From contig MU394143.1 in assembly GCA_022578605.1 (NCBI GenBank), forward strand, positions 1 through 64,000: a stretch of DNA of 64,000 nt. Reading direction: 5' to 3'. Position numbers and translations under genes: made by a program. Of the stretch, positions 44,503-55,383 are shown piece after piece. Numbering within the stretch: position 1 is the first letter of the stretch; each line of letters opens with the position of its first letter. The notes under the pieces were generated by a model. The model did no database searches. It saw only the letters and a program-made list of their open reading frames with translations, and was not told where the DNA came from. The DNA comes from Camillea tinctor (Eukaryota > Ascomycota > Sordariomycetes > Xylariales > Xylariaceae).

Positions 44503-46138
44503 ACCACATATGCTATTAAGTTTCTACGATGTTTCTTAGGGATAGTTGGCTGCAGGTATGCACCGGTTGCTCGTAGTGTGCCAGAGACTTGGGAATCCAG
44601 ATCCGTAACCGACGGCAATCGTTGGTGATAAGAAGGCAACTTTCCGGCTAACCAATCATATAGTGCATATTGAAACCCCTGCTGGGGCCGCCGGCTACCG
44701 ACGGACTATACTGTGCTTGTGCTAGCTTATCCTTGGCCGAGTATTACTACATTGCTACATATTCGGAGGTTGGCTGCATAGGTGAAGGACAACTCCTTGA
44801 TGAATATTCTTGGCGATAACTAATATGGAAAAGCATAGATATATACATCAACGTAACAGTCTAAGATGAATGATAGGAGAAAAAAGATTTGCGCAGTTAG
44901 ATTAATCTTTTGAAGATAATGAAGAAAATACAAACAGTATAACCTACTAGGTTGGTTTGTTTTTTTAATGAACAAGCACTCCTTCTTTCAGGATATATTG
45001 AGCTAAAAGATAATTTCAAGGTATTATCAATCTTCACTGTTCTGTATTTGATAGTCCTGCCCTTATGGTTACAAATATGTGAGTCCTCAGGTAATTGAAA
45101 TGTATAGAAATGTGTATTTAGCTACGCTTAAAGTTTGATAACTCTTACTGTAAATATCTTGTGAATTTGTCCATGAGATATAATAAGTTTAGAGATATTA
45201 AATTGCAAGATTCTAGTTTATTTCATAGTACCCGAGCATATAAAGACCTTCTCATTGTAGTTAGGATTTGTTTATTTATTGCCTTCATTTGCCATTCGCT
45301 TCCTTTTCATAGGGTAATACCAATATACCTACATAGTTGAGCCCATAATCATCGATAGCAAGCAATGGACTATAATACTCAACAGCCCTTAGACCATGGT
45401 TTAACTTGAAATAGTTCAATTGATACAATATGACCACGGATAAAAAGTACACTCGAGAGTTTATTTGACAAACTTGTGTTTAACATGTATGTAAGTAGTG
45501 AATATTACTATGTCATTGAAAGCATTGAGAAGCTTAAAATCAGTGTTGTAGCTGAGCTAATTGAAAGAAAGTAGTTGGCACGGGAAATTTGTGAAATAAA
45601 ATGTAAAAGATTGAAGATTGTATAATATATCTAGTTTATATAATATCATGATAGGACTAGGCGATTTCGGAACTAAAGACCACCGCGTTTTGACTTATTT
45701 ATCGTTAATATTGAATATACGGTATGCGTTGAGATGCTATATTAAACTTCCCTCACCTGTTCAGTAAACTTTGGACACCTTGTATACATACCCAGAGCAT
45801 GATCTCTTTCAAGGTTCTTTAGTTGATTAACATCACGTTCACCCGTTGTATCTTTTATTCCTAACTAGTTTTTCTCAACCACCCGCTTTTCTCTAGCTTC
45901 AAGTCCTTCAACTAACAACCTCAATAAAGAGCATCTTAAAGCATGCCTTAGACAGCTTTGCTAAAGTACTGAGACACATGTTCTTAATATCCTTACATGA
46001 GTAATGCATTGTGGACTCACATTTTCGAGCAAGTTAAATTTTCATCTAGTCTATTCTTCCAGTGCTTCTACAATAGAGGAGTTTCAAATCCTAATACCTT
46101 ATGATCTATTAAGTTGTGTCTTGGTATGACTAGGATTC
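44503..46138. other. AT-rich divergent promoter region
   Basis: It lies between the Zn2Cys6 gene and the methyltransferase gene. It is clearly richer in A+T than surrounding genic DNA (about 44,800-46,000) but far less so than 1-4.7 kb. No coding motif or terminal repeat seen. Confidence 0.5.
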
Positions 46139-48367
46139 ATGGATTCCTATGAAGCCTCCAAAGCCGATGTTTCTCTATCTGATAGAGTGGAAGAGTGGGA
46201 GGAAGAGTTGCCTATGGATGAGCACCAAGCTGCACTAGAACGCCGCTTGCGCGAGATGCCTAATCATCTTAGTGAAGGTCCTATCCAGATCGAGGATGAT
46301 GCAGATGAAGAGGAGTTCGAGATGGAAGTCCGTCCTATCATCGCCAATATTATTGACTTGACAGATGATGAATCGTCACACGATACTTCCAATCTCCCTT
46401 CTCGGAACCTACCAGTCACTTTACCAGATCTGTGTCTCCACCAATATGAACATGATGGATTTTTGCTGAAACCTAGGACTGTAGTTCAAATTCTTACTCA
46501 AGACAACTTATATCGTGCTTCCTTCCTTTATATTCAATTGATCATCCAAACCCAGGGGGGCGTGGAATTACGTGGCTTACCCCTAACACGAACGAAACAT
46601 CTTAGAGGTCAACTACCACGGCTTCGCAATGAACTCTGTATGATCCTCCAGGTGGACGATGACGATAAGCGGACAGCCACAGAACAGGCTGCCATCAGCC
46701 TTCCCCTCGACGCCGTGGTGAGGAACCGAGCTTGTCACTTTACTAACGCCGATTTCCCTAAATTCCGATTCCCTCCGGAAATCTACGCAACTAGCATCGA
46801 GATCGAGGAGAAAGGAATGCTGATGTGTCGATGGAAATACACCATAACCTACAAGGATGCTGATACTCGAACTCACAAGCGTGCCCCCCTCGAGTACATC
46901 GTCGAGCATATCAGCTGTCACGAGGTACCGAAGGAGCGGTTTCGAGTATTGGAGGATCGTCGACTAAATCATTGGCGCGGGGGGAAGGTTCGGGGTGGTG
47001 CTTTCACCCCTTCACAAGCCGATTTCAACGAGTTTGTGGTGGATATAGATACACCTGAAGATGCTGTGGACCAGTATCCTGAAAGTTGGATCCCTAAGGA
47101 ACCTGGGCAGCAGTACACATTTGGTGATATGTTCTGTGGTGCCGGAGGAGCGTCGCTTGGTGCCCGAAAGGCTGGCTTCCGCGTTAAGCTGAGCTGTGAC
47201 AATGCTCTTGGGGCTTGCTTGACATATGCGACTGTGTTTCCCGAAGCAGATTTGCGAAGCATGGACATCTATCAATTCATCATGGAGATAGAGCAATCTT
47301 CACCCCGTGTAGATGTGCTGCATCTGTCACCACCTTGCCAGTTCTGGTCTCCTGCCCACACAGTATCTGGTGTTAATGATGAGGCAAACATCGCTGTTTT
47401 ATTTTCCTGCCACGCGTTGATCAAGAAACTGCGCCCCCGGCTTTTCACTCTGGAACAAACCTTTGGTATTCTACATCCCAAGTTTGAGCACTACTTCAAT
47501 GCACTCATTCATGGGTTTACTCAAAATAGCTATTCGGTACGATGGAAAACGATCAATCTCGTGACTTGGGGAGCACCGGCGAGACGTCAACGTTTGGTCA
47601 TGATCGGTTCGTGCCCTGGAGAAGAGTTGCCCCCCTTCCCCGGACCTACGCACTCCGAGCACCCTGTACCAGGAGACGGGATGAGGCCATTCGTCACGGT
47701 TGCGAGCATGTTGAGAAAGATCCCCCGGAATGCCGAACAATACGACGAACTCCACAACCCCGGTGAATTGCCTTGGAAGCACTTCCGTCCTTGGGATCCA
47801 AACATCTACCTTCGACGATGCATTACGACGAACGGTGGCGTGGGAAACTACCATTTTAGTGGAAAACGTGACTTTACACTGCGCGAATACGCCACATTAC
47901 AGGGCTTTCCCGTCGATTACCCCTTTCGGACACCTGCCCGAAAGCGGCAGATCGGAAATGCATTCCCCCCACCGGTAGTTAAGAGGCTCTACATGCATAT
48001 AAGGCAGTGGCTCGAGCAGAAAGACCGTGTGTACTCAGTGGAGCAAGAGCCACTCGATCCTGACGAGGATATGATATTGATCGATGATGATGACGAGGAC
48101 GAAGTAGCTGGAGGCAATGCGGCGGGAGAGGCTATCGTGGTAGAAGATGATGACGATAATTACGGCGAAGGGGTTGATTACGCAGGAGAAGTGGAATTCA
48201 CTGGGTCACGTCGACGCCGCGATCGACCTAGCAGCATATCTGTCGGATCAGTGTCTTCGTGGTATGAGATGGATATCGACATGAGTAGCAATGGTGACAG
48301 TCCTATTGCTTGCATCGACGCGGTTCAGCGTCGGGACTGGGGTCTTATTGATCTTACCAGAGACTGA
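46139..48367 (+). CDS. rid: RID/Masc1-type cytosine-C5 DNA methyltransferase
   Basis: A single exon encodes 742 residues. The N-terminus is acidic. Residues about 100-270 form a BAH-like region (for example YIQLIIQTQGGVELRG, RLRNELCMILQV). The methyltransferase motifs are I, DMFCGAGGASLGARKAGF (about 330); IV, LSPPCQFWSPAHT with the catalytic Cys (about 398); VI, TLEQT in place of the usual ENV (about 437); VIII, RRQRLVMIG (about 480); IX, REYATLQGFP (about 580); X, QIGNAFPPPVV (about 602). EQT at motif VI and the short target-recognition region are typical of the fungal RID/Masc1 branch, required for RIP in Neurospora and MIP in Ascobolus. SUMO-interaction-like motifs IIDLTDDES and GLIDLTRD lie near the two ends, with acidic MILIDDDDEDE between. 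All catalytic motifs look intact. Confidence 0.92.
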   Translation: MDSYEASKADVSLSDRVEEWEEELPMDEHQAALERRLREMPNHLSEGPIQIEDDADEEEFEMEVRPIIANIIDLTDDESSHDTSNLPSRNLPVTLPDLCLHQYEHDGFLLKPRTVVQILTQDNLYRASFLYIQLIIQTQGGVELRGLPLTRTKHLRGQLPRLRNELCMILQVDDDDKRTATEQAAISLPLDAVVRNRACHFTNADFPKFRFPPEIYATSIEIEEKGMLMCRWKYTITYKDADTRTHKRAPLEYIVEHISCHEVPKERFRVLEDRRLNHWRGGKVRGGAFTPSQADFNEFVVDIDTPEDAVDQYPESWIPKEPGQQYTFGDMFCGAGGASLGARKAGFRVKLSCDNALGACLTYATVFPEADLRSMDIYQFIMEIEQSSPRVDVLHLSPPCQFWSPAHTVSGVNDEANIAVLFSCHALIKKLRPRLFTLEQTFGILHPKFEHYFNALIHGFTQNSYSVRWKTINLVTWGAPARRQRLVMIGSCPGEELPPFPGPTHSEHPVPGDGMRPFVTVASMLRKIPRNAEQYDELHNPGELPWKHFRPWDPNIYLRRCITTNGGVGNYHFSGKRDFTLREYATLQGFPVDYPFRTPARKRQIGNAFPPPVVKRLYMHIRQWLEQKDRVYSVEQEPLDPDEDMILIDDDDEDEVAGGNAAGEAIVVEDDDDNYGEGVDYAGEVEFTGSRRRRDRPSSISVGSVSSWYEMDIDMSSNGDSPIACIDAVQRRDWGLIDLTRD

Positions 48368-51300
48368 AGAGTCATAACAATGAGTCGTGGGGGGAAGATC
48401 TGGGCAATCAGATTACACAATCTACCGATGCCAGAGAAGTCGGCATGGAAATGCAGGAGACATTAGACGCCGAAATAATGGGCGAGCAAAACTCATCTCT
48501 ATCTAGTACGAGGGTGTCGGGCAGAGGGAATAACGGGATTAAAAGTGCTCGGTATTTGCCGACATAATTGAGGTCTGAATGGAGGATTCATCCTTTTTTT
48601 GTAAGATTGGAGTACATAAACTAATATTTTGAGCCTAAGTGGATACCATAAATACTACAACTACACATGGCTATAATGAGCTTTACACTATGGATCGGTA
48701 GTTGAAGAGATGCGATCCTTGTTAGTGCTAGGATGGCGGGTTCGTCTCACCGGAACGCGTGGAATGAGAGCGCACACGAATATGAAAAGGGGGGGAAGAA
48801 GCTGAGAATCTGTGGCGTATGTAAATGTGAGCGAAAAGAGACTGGGAGATCATGGGTATTTTATTAGATTTTTATGCAAGTGGCTTGGGGGAGGACAATA
48901 GCAATTGTGTTTGTACTGCAACATGAGGAATTGATAGGTTGACGCAGGAACGAGCACTCCAATGTACGGTATATGCTAGCTGACGTGCAGCGAGTGCTTT
49001 CTGGGTCGGGGATTGGGACAAGACAAACTGCAATAGTAATACAAATATGTAACTAGATTATAGGGAGGGTATCTGTTACGGTCCCTGAATATCCTATGCG
49101 AGGGATTAAGAAATGTGATGAGATGCATACACGACTAAACATAGGACGGTTTTCCTGGCTCTAGACGCTTACGGACCTCGGTATATTGGGGACATTTGGC
49201 AATACTAGGGGTAATTAATATTGTGCTCACTGTTTACGTACGTACTAGGTTAGCTACATAGCATAGTCAGGGTTGTATAATGGTGTTCTGTCAGCAAATT
49301 AAGAATATGACAGGATACTACGCCAACCTCTCCGTACTATTGAAATAGCAAAGTCTAGGCCATTGCATCTCGGTAGCAGTTGTTCTAGCATATACGACTT
49401 GAGTGAGTGGATGGATGGGCTTAAGGTAGGGGGGAAAAGGAGAAGGCTAGACAGAGAGGTTTGCTGTGTGTAAAAAGAGAGCACTACACGAAGGAAACTT
49501 GGGCGAGCATGGTCAGAAAGCGCCACCGGAGGTATGCCCGAGATGAATTGTCAAGAGCCTGGCCAGGTACAGAGAACAATTACAGGTGCTCTCCTATGGG
49601 GACTGCTACCATTGCCTTACTGCAATGAGTTCACCGACTTCGATTGTTATATCTACATAGATCGTAAGGCACCCAAACGGTACAACTCTCTGGCTCCGGA
49701 AAAAAAAAAGATCAATGAAACCAAGGTGGGTATGTATGGAACCAAATTCTGGGGACTTTCTGGTGGCCGTTTGGATTCTGGAAACAAATGCCACACAGAT
49801 GGAGAGATTGGGGTGGGTGTGTGTATGCAAAACAGCCAGGGGCCGTGCTGAGGTGATCGATGATGGCTCTTCACTGCTTTCTATAGCCAATCATATCCCA
49901 CGAAGGCTATGGTTCTGCTGCAGATATTGATCCCGAGCTAGCGAACATCAATTTTAACATGCAGCACACTCGTATGCACTTGAGTGAACAACATACTCCC
50001 CGCTCCTGGGTTCTAGAGAAGCGCTGGGTATGTATGAGCTCGTATTGATAAAATAAGTATGTACACAATCACACTTCAAAGCTTACGTTACTGATAATAT
50101 ATGGGGTTTATTAATAGCCTCCGCTAGACGTTCAGGTAGCTGGCGGATCTGACTATACAGTTGCTGCTACCAACAGTCGTGTAGATAGCATTCTAAATCT
50201 AGTATCATATCATATTAAATAATAGTTGCGGGGGCTTGACTGACCAACATGGTTTACTAAAGATTCAAAGAACGCTAAGTTATATTGATTTATTTATGTC
50301 TGTGAGGTAAACATAGTATGACAATATTCAAAGGCTTTATAAAGAGCTGGTTTCTAGTGTAGTATGAAGCTATAACTCGCGTTGTCCAATGTAACCCACA
50401 TACATAGCTACGCTACACTAGGTTAGGTACATGAGAAATAGAGAGAGAGGTTTTTCCTTCTTCTTTACACCTAGGTATGAGCTTGCGTGATGTACCCCAT
50501 GCGTGCGTAGTGGTTAATTTCTTTCTGATTTGGTCCCTTCGCAGAGTCGTGTAGTTGAGGTCTCCTTTCGGAACGTGACTGCGTCGGTTCTACGCGTAAC
50601 GGTTGGTTGGAATTTTGGCTCCCACATTGTGGCCCTGGTCTATGCCAAGCCAACAACGGCGATCGTCATTTAGGAAGCCTTGCCAGCTAAGAGCCCACTC
50701 CCTCCCTAGGGCCAGTTTACTTCCTAGCGTGGCGGCACCGGCACTGCACCACAGCTCTCTCCTCGTTTTCTGTAGGAGTAGCTAGGCAACTAAATGTGGC
50801 ACGACGTCATCTAAGTTAGGTTCTGTTCTGCGCGGTTCCGTGTCTAGATGATATTTGTTGTTTGCTTTAAGAAAGTGCAATATATTCCCTTACAGGTGTT
50901 GCCAAGTCTAGTAGATCGCGTACTGAAGCTTGAATCACGTCTTCATCTCTCACTTTCGATCTACTTCGTAGACCAAAGTTGGCCTTGTTCGGTTATTGTG
51001 TGTTTTGGGGGAGGAAGAGGGGCAGAGCTTCGAGGCTGAATGGGCACAACGATGGTTGGCCACCTTGCCCAAGCTCGTTATGGTTAAAATTCCCCCCTGG
51101 TAATCCTTCATCGCAGACGCCTCTCTCTCCCCTAACCCCCATAAGCCGGGTTTCATCCGTGACAACCCTGTCAAAACTAGTGTGCTCTCCCCCCTGAAAT
51201 CCCCATACACTGGACTTAGTGACAGGCATAGAACTGGTGACTATACATCCCTAAATGGGATGAACTCTGGGACCTCAGACGATCTTTCAGGGGATCCTCT

Positions 51301-51666
51301 CTGTGCTGGCGTCAGGGGTCTTTCCAAAAACTGACGATCTGAATTACTATCCATGGGGCTGACCGCTTAGAAACAACATGTCGGCAGCGCTGGATGGGGT
51401 GGATTCCCTAATAACGGAAATCGAATAGGCATGATGTCTATCAAACTCCCCTGGGCCAATGGATGAGGACTAATTTCAGTCGAAGAGATTCAAAAGAAAG
51501 CGAACGCCGTCGATTTCTGAAGATTCCTTCTCTTCTTCACCACGCACAGTCAAGACTTAGTCACTCTCTTTTCGTGCTTTCTAGCATTGTCCACTCTTTT
51601 TTGGAATCGTCTCGCACTATTCCAGTCCATTCTTTTTTTTCGCGTATAGTAGTTTCTAATATCAGA
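48368..51666. other. Long gene-free region
   Basis: A 3.3-kb stretch with 3' UTR of the methyltransferase at its start and the leader of the wall-protein gene at its end. Short frames at 49534-49851, 50603-50785 and 50979-51210 have no conserved motif. No tRNA, transposon terminus or long repeat recognised. Confidence 0.5.
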
Positions 51667-54096
51667 ATGCGTCTTTCCACACAAGGCTCCATGGCTGCGG
51701 CCATGGCGGCTTCGCTCGTCAGCGCTGCTACGAGCGCCTCTCCCGTCGACCTGGACCTCCCCAAGAGCCTGGACCTGAGCAAGCCCATCAACGCCGGCCT
51801 CTCCCTCGACGTTGACATCAGCCACACTGCCCTCCTAGTTGGTGCTGTTGCACAGGCCACCGTTGGCGACATCGCCGCGGTTGGTGCTGATGTGAATGTT
51901 GCTGTTATCTGCCAGGACTGCTACGTCAAGGGCGCTGTCAACGCAAGCCTTTCGCTTGAGAACGTTGTCCCCGCTCTTCGCCTGGACTTGTCGGACATCG
52001 AGGTGAAGCTTGACCTCGACGTGCACCTCGACGCCGGTGTTACCGTTGCCGTCAGGCTCCCGATACCCGAGACTCACTTGTCTCTGCCTCTGCCCGAGCT
52101 TGACGTCGGTGTCAGCCTGTACCTCGAGCTTCTCGTCGGTGCTAAGACTGCTATCGATGTCTCTGCTGGTGTCTTCGTCCAGCTTCTCCAGGATGCCTTC
52201 CTCGAGACCAACATCCTCGACGGCAAGATCCTCGACGCTGCCTTTGACGGCCTTGCTGTCAACGTTCTCCCCATTGAGGTCCGCATTGGCTGCACTGAGC
52301 TCCTTGTTGACCTTAAGCTCCGTGCTGAGGTCGCCGTTAAGGCCGAGGTTGAGCTTGACGAGATCCTCCCTCTCGAGCAGCTCGGTCTTGACATCATCCC
52401 TGACATTGGTGCCGGTATCGAGGTGGCCGCCGCTGTTGACCTTCTCGAATACGTTGGTCTGTTCTGCGCTGACGCCTCATGCCCTCTCGGATACGAGTCC
52501 TCCGGTCTCAGCATTGCTGCTGCTGCCAAGGTCAACGTTGAAGTTGAGGACGTTCTCGACATCCCCATTGAACTCAACATTGGCACTAAGCTCCTGAGCC
52601 TCCCTACCGCCACTATCTGCTCGCCCGCGTACCCCACCGGTGCCGTCCCGACTCTTCCCGGATCTGGCTCTGGATACCCTGTTGGCGGCACTACTTCTGG
52701 CAACTCTCCTGCTACCACCCCGGCTCCTAGCGGATACACCACCACCGTTGTTACTGGCACTCAGACTTTCACTGCCACCGTCTGCGGTGAGCGCTCTGCC
52801 AACTGCCCTGGTGGTGAGGGTACTACCATTGTCCACACCACTGTGTACACCACTACTTGCCCTGTTGGCCAGACTAGCCCCATCACTGGTCTCCCTCCTG
52901 CTCCTACCCACGAGACGACTCCTCCCGTCACCATCACCAAGCACGTTACCACCATGGTTCCTTGCTCTGAGGTTACCACCTACGTGCCTCCTGGATCCAC
53001 CCCGGTCGTCAGCGTTCCCCCCACTGCCCCGGTCGTCTCTACCACTCCCCTCGTGAGCGTTCCTCCTACCGCCCCCGTTGTGAGCACAACCGCCAAGACC
53101 AGCCCTGTTCAGAGCACCTCCGTTACTGTCCCGGCCACTGCTCCTTCGTTCACCCCCAAGACCAGCACTGCTACTGTCCCTGAGGTTCCCTCCTTCCCGG
53201 TTGGCACTCCCCCTGCCTCTACCGAGAGCTGCTCAACCACCGAGACCACCCCCATTGTCAGCGTTCCCACTACCGCCCCAGTGTTCTCTACCAGCACTGT
53301 CCCGGTTGTGAGCGTCCCTCCCACTGCCCCTGTTGTCAGCACCACTGCCCAGACTAGCCCTGTCCAGAGCACCTCGGTCACCGTTCCCTCTAAGCCTACC
53401 ACCAGCGTCCCTGTTGAGGTCCCCTCTTACCCGGCTCAGGGCCCGTCGACTACCCCCGTTGTGAGCGTGCCTACCACTGCTCCCGTGTTCTCTACTAGCA
53501 CCGTCCCCAAGGAGGTGACTTCTACCCACCCCGTTGAGAGCACCACCGTCCCGGTTGTCCCGGTTGAGGCCCCCAGCTACTCCGCTGTTCAGCAGCCTCC
53601 CGTCTCCAGCTACCCTGTCCGCAGCCCTGCTGTCGCCTACCCTGCTGGCTCCCCGCCTCCCGCTGAGACCACTGAGTCAGCTCCTCCCTCGTACCCTGAG
53701 ACTCCCGCCACCCCTCAGGTGAGCGTTCCTACTACCGCTCCCGTGGTCTCTAGCAGCAGCAGCGTCCCTGTTGTCAGCGTCCCCACCACTGCTCCGGTCG
53801 TCAGCACTACTGCCCAGACCAGCCCCGTCGGTAGCACCACCGTTGGCACTCCCGCTGTCAGCACCTCCGTGCCCTACCCCACTGGCCCTGCGTACCCGAC
53901 CGGCCCCTCCAACCCCACTGGCTCTTTCCCCTCGACCTTCTCGTCTGCCCCGAGCGTCAGCTTGACCTACCCGACGAGCAGCGCCCCTGTCGGCTACCCC
54001 ACCCACACCCCGGTGCAGGTTGCCGGTGCCGGTAAGATGACCACTGGTGCTGCCGGTGTCGTCGCCGCTGTCATGGCCATGGCCGCCCTTATGTAA
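51667..54096 (+). CDS. Repeat-rich GPI-anchored cell-wall/adhesin-like protein
   Basis: The chosen start at 51667 gives 809 residues with a signal peptide (MRLSTQGSMAAAMAASLVSA); the frame is open 68 codons further upstream, but that extension would bury the signal. Residues about 30-330 form a Val/Leu/Asp-rich beta domain with one C-x2-C (VICQDCYVKG) and more Cys (RIGCTELL, LFCADASCPLGYE), resembling an unnamed family of fungal surface proteins. Then comes a long Thr/Ser/Pro/Val stalk containing TVCGERSANCPGGEGTT, VHTTVYTTTCPVG and at least seven VSVP(P/T)TAPV units (about 445-715), often followed by FSTST or STTAQTSPVQST. The C-terminus GAGKMTTGAAGVVAAVMAMA ALM is a GPI signal. It is single-exon with strongly biased codon use (GTC, ACC, CCC), suggesting high expression. 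Likely wall or adhesion role. Confidence 0.82.
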   Translation: MRLSTQGSMAAAMAASLVSAATSASPVDLDLPKSLDLSKPINAGLSLDVDISHTALLVGAVAQATVGDIAAVGADVNVAVICQDCYVKGAVNASLSLENVVPALRLDLSDIEVKLDLDVHLDAGVTVAVRLPIPETHLSLPLPELDVGVSLYLELLVGAKTAIDVSAGVFVQLLQDAFLETNILDGKILDAAFDGLAVNVLPIEVRIGCTELLVDLKLRAEVAVKAEVELDEILPLEQLGLDIIPDIGAGIEVAAAVDLLEYVGLFCADASCPLGYESSGLSIAAAAKVNVEVEDVLDIPIELNIGTKLLSLPTATICSPAYPTGAVPTLPGSGSGYPVGGTTSGNSPATTPAPSGYTTTVVTGTQTFTATVCGERSANCPGGEGTTIVHTTVYTTTCPVGQTSPITGLPPAPTHETTPPVTITKHVTTMVPCSEVTTYVPPGSTPVVSVPPTAPVVSTTPLVSVPPTAPVVSTTAKTSPVQSTSVTVPATAPSFTPKTSTATVPEVPSFPVGTPPASTESCSTTETTPIVSVPTTAPVFSTSTVPVVSVPPTAPVVSTTAQTSPVQSTSVTVPSKPTTSVPVEVPSYPAQGPSTTPVVSVPTTAPVFSTSTVPKEVTSTHPVESTTVPVVPVEAPSYSAVQQPPVSSYPVRSPAVAYPAGSPPPAETTESAPPSYPETPATPQVSVPTTAPVVSSSSSVPVVSVPTTAPVVSTTAQTSPVGSTTVGTPAVSTSVPYPTGPAYPTGPSNPTGSFPSTFSSAPSVSLTYPTSSAPVGYPTHTPVQVAGAGKMTTGAAGVVAAVMAMAALM

Positions 54097-55383
54097 GGTG
54101 CGCGAGTGCACGATTCTATAAAAATAGAGGTTTGAATTTTAGGGATGATACCCGAGGATATTCCGTGAATGGATGGAGGAGGAAAGGAGAGGCATATTTA
54201 ATATGTAATGCTACTTATTTGTCGTTTTTTTTACTTTGTAAGCGAAGGCGTGTGTTTTCCATGGAAGCATTCTGCCCTTTGGCTGCTCTTCCTGTTGTGT
54301 TCATGATCACTTGTAAATAAAAATCATGTCATAGAGCCGTTGTGTTCATTTTCTGCCCAGAATACCCCGTGACAATCCCCCCTTCACATAGTGAAATCCT
54401 TTCATGTGACCTTGGTTCATGTTCTCAGATAGTATGAGTTGAGTTGGTATATAGTTAATTAATGAGTCTGTCTTTTTGCACTGCATCGTCGTTTTAGTCC
54501 TAGTGATCATGTTCTCTTGCTTTCCATGCTGGTCAATATGCAACTTGTGAAAGTTACCTAGACGTTGGATCTGGTTTAGCCCGAATCCACTTGTTTATAG
54601 TCGCCAATGAGAGTCTCGATCTAGGTTCCGAATCCAGCAACATCACCCAATCTTGTATGTGAGCTCTTAAGTTTGGTTCCTTACCTGCATATGTGCTGCG
54701 CAACGCGTATGCCCGTGCTCATCTTATCAACTGTATTCAATATTATGGCGGTCCTGTGTATCTTGTATGTCTTGTGGTTCCTTCTACTCCATTATCCTGG
54801 TTTACAAGCCCTATAAGCTTTGAACATGGAAACCATTCCCCAGCTTGGGACCCAATTTGCTCACCTCTGGTCCTTGTTACTGGATGGTAAGCAACTCCGT
54901 CCCCCGCGGCTCTCCATTATGCGGCGTAAATCGTTCTCGCGCTCTCCTATCCATGTTTAGGCGCTTTAGTCGGCAACCGGCTTTGATACCGCCTCTGATA
55001 TGTCTCCGCCACCCCCACTACCCACCTGGACAACTAGGGTGGGTTCCTGACGCTATACACAAATCCTAAGGACCGTCATATTTCCATCTGTCGGTCTTCC
55101 CCGCACCCTTAGTATGTAAGTAAAATTCTCTTACTCTCGTTTTCGTCACTCCTAGCATTCCCATTCCTTTGGCTGGTGACGTCTTTCTAGAAAGGTTTTT
55201 GCTATAAAAGCTTTTGCTCAAAATCGTCGTTCTCCTCAGCCTAGCTCGGCCTTGATTCTTTAGCGTGAACGTTAGATCTTTACTATCCCGAACTGGTAAC
55301 TCGTCCCCGAAACCAGCTCTACTTCTTTATTCTCAGCTGACAACATTATAGACCGTGAAGCTCGTCTTCGACATTTAGAGAAT
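54097..55383. other. Intergenic region
   Basis: No supportable gene; 3' UTR of the wall protein and promoter of the MetE-like gene. The last 250 bp are CT-rich. Confidence 0.55.

Noticed and set aside
51463..51666. 68-codon N-terminal extension of the wall protein
   Set aside because: It would place the signal peptide inside the chain; ATG 51667 starts directly before the signal.
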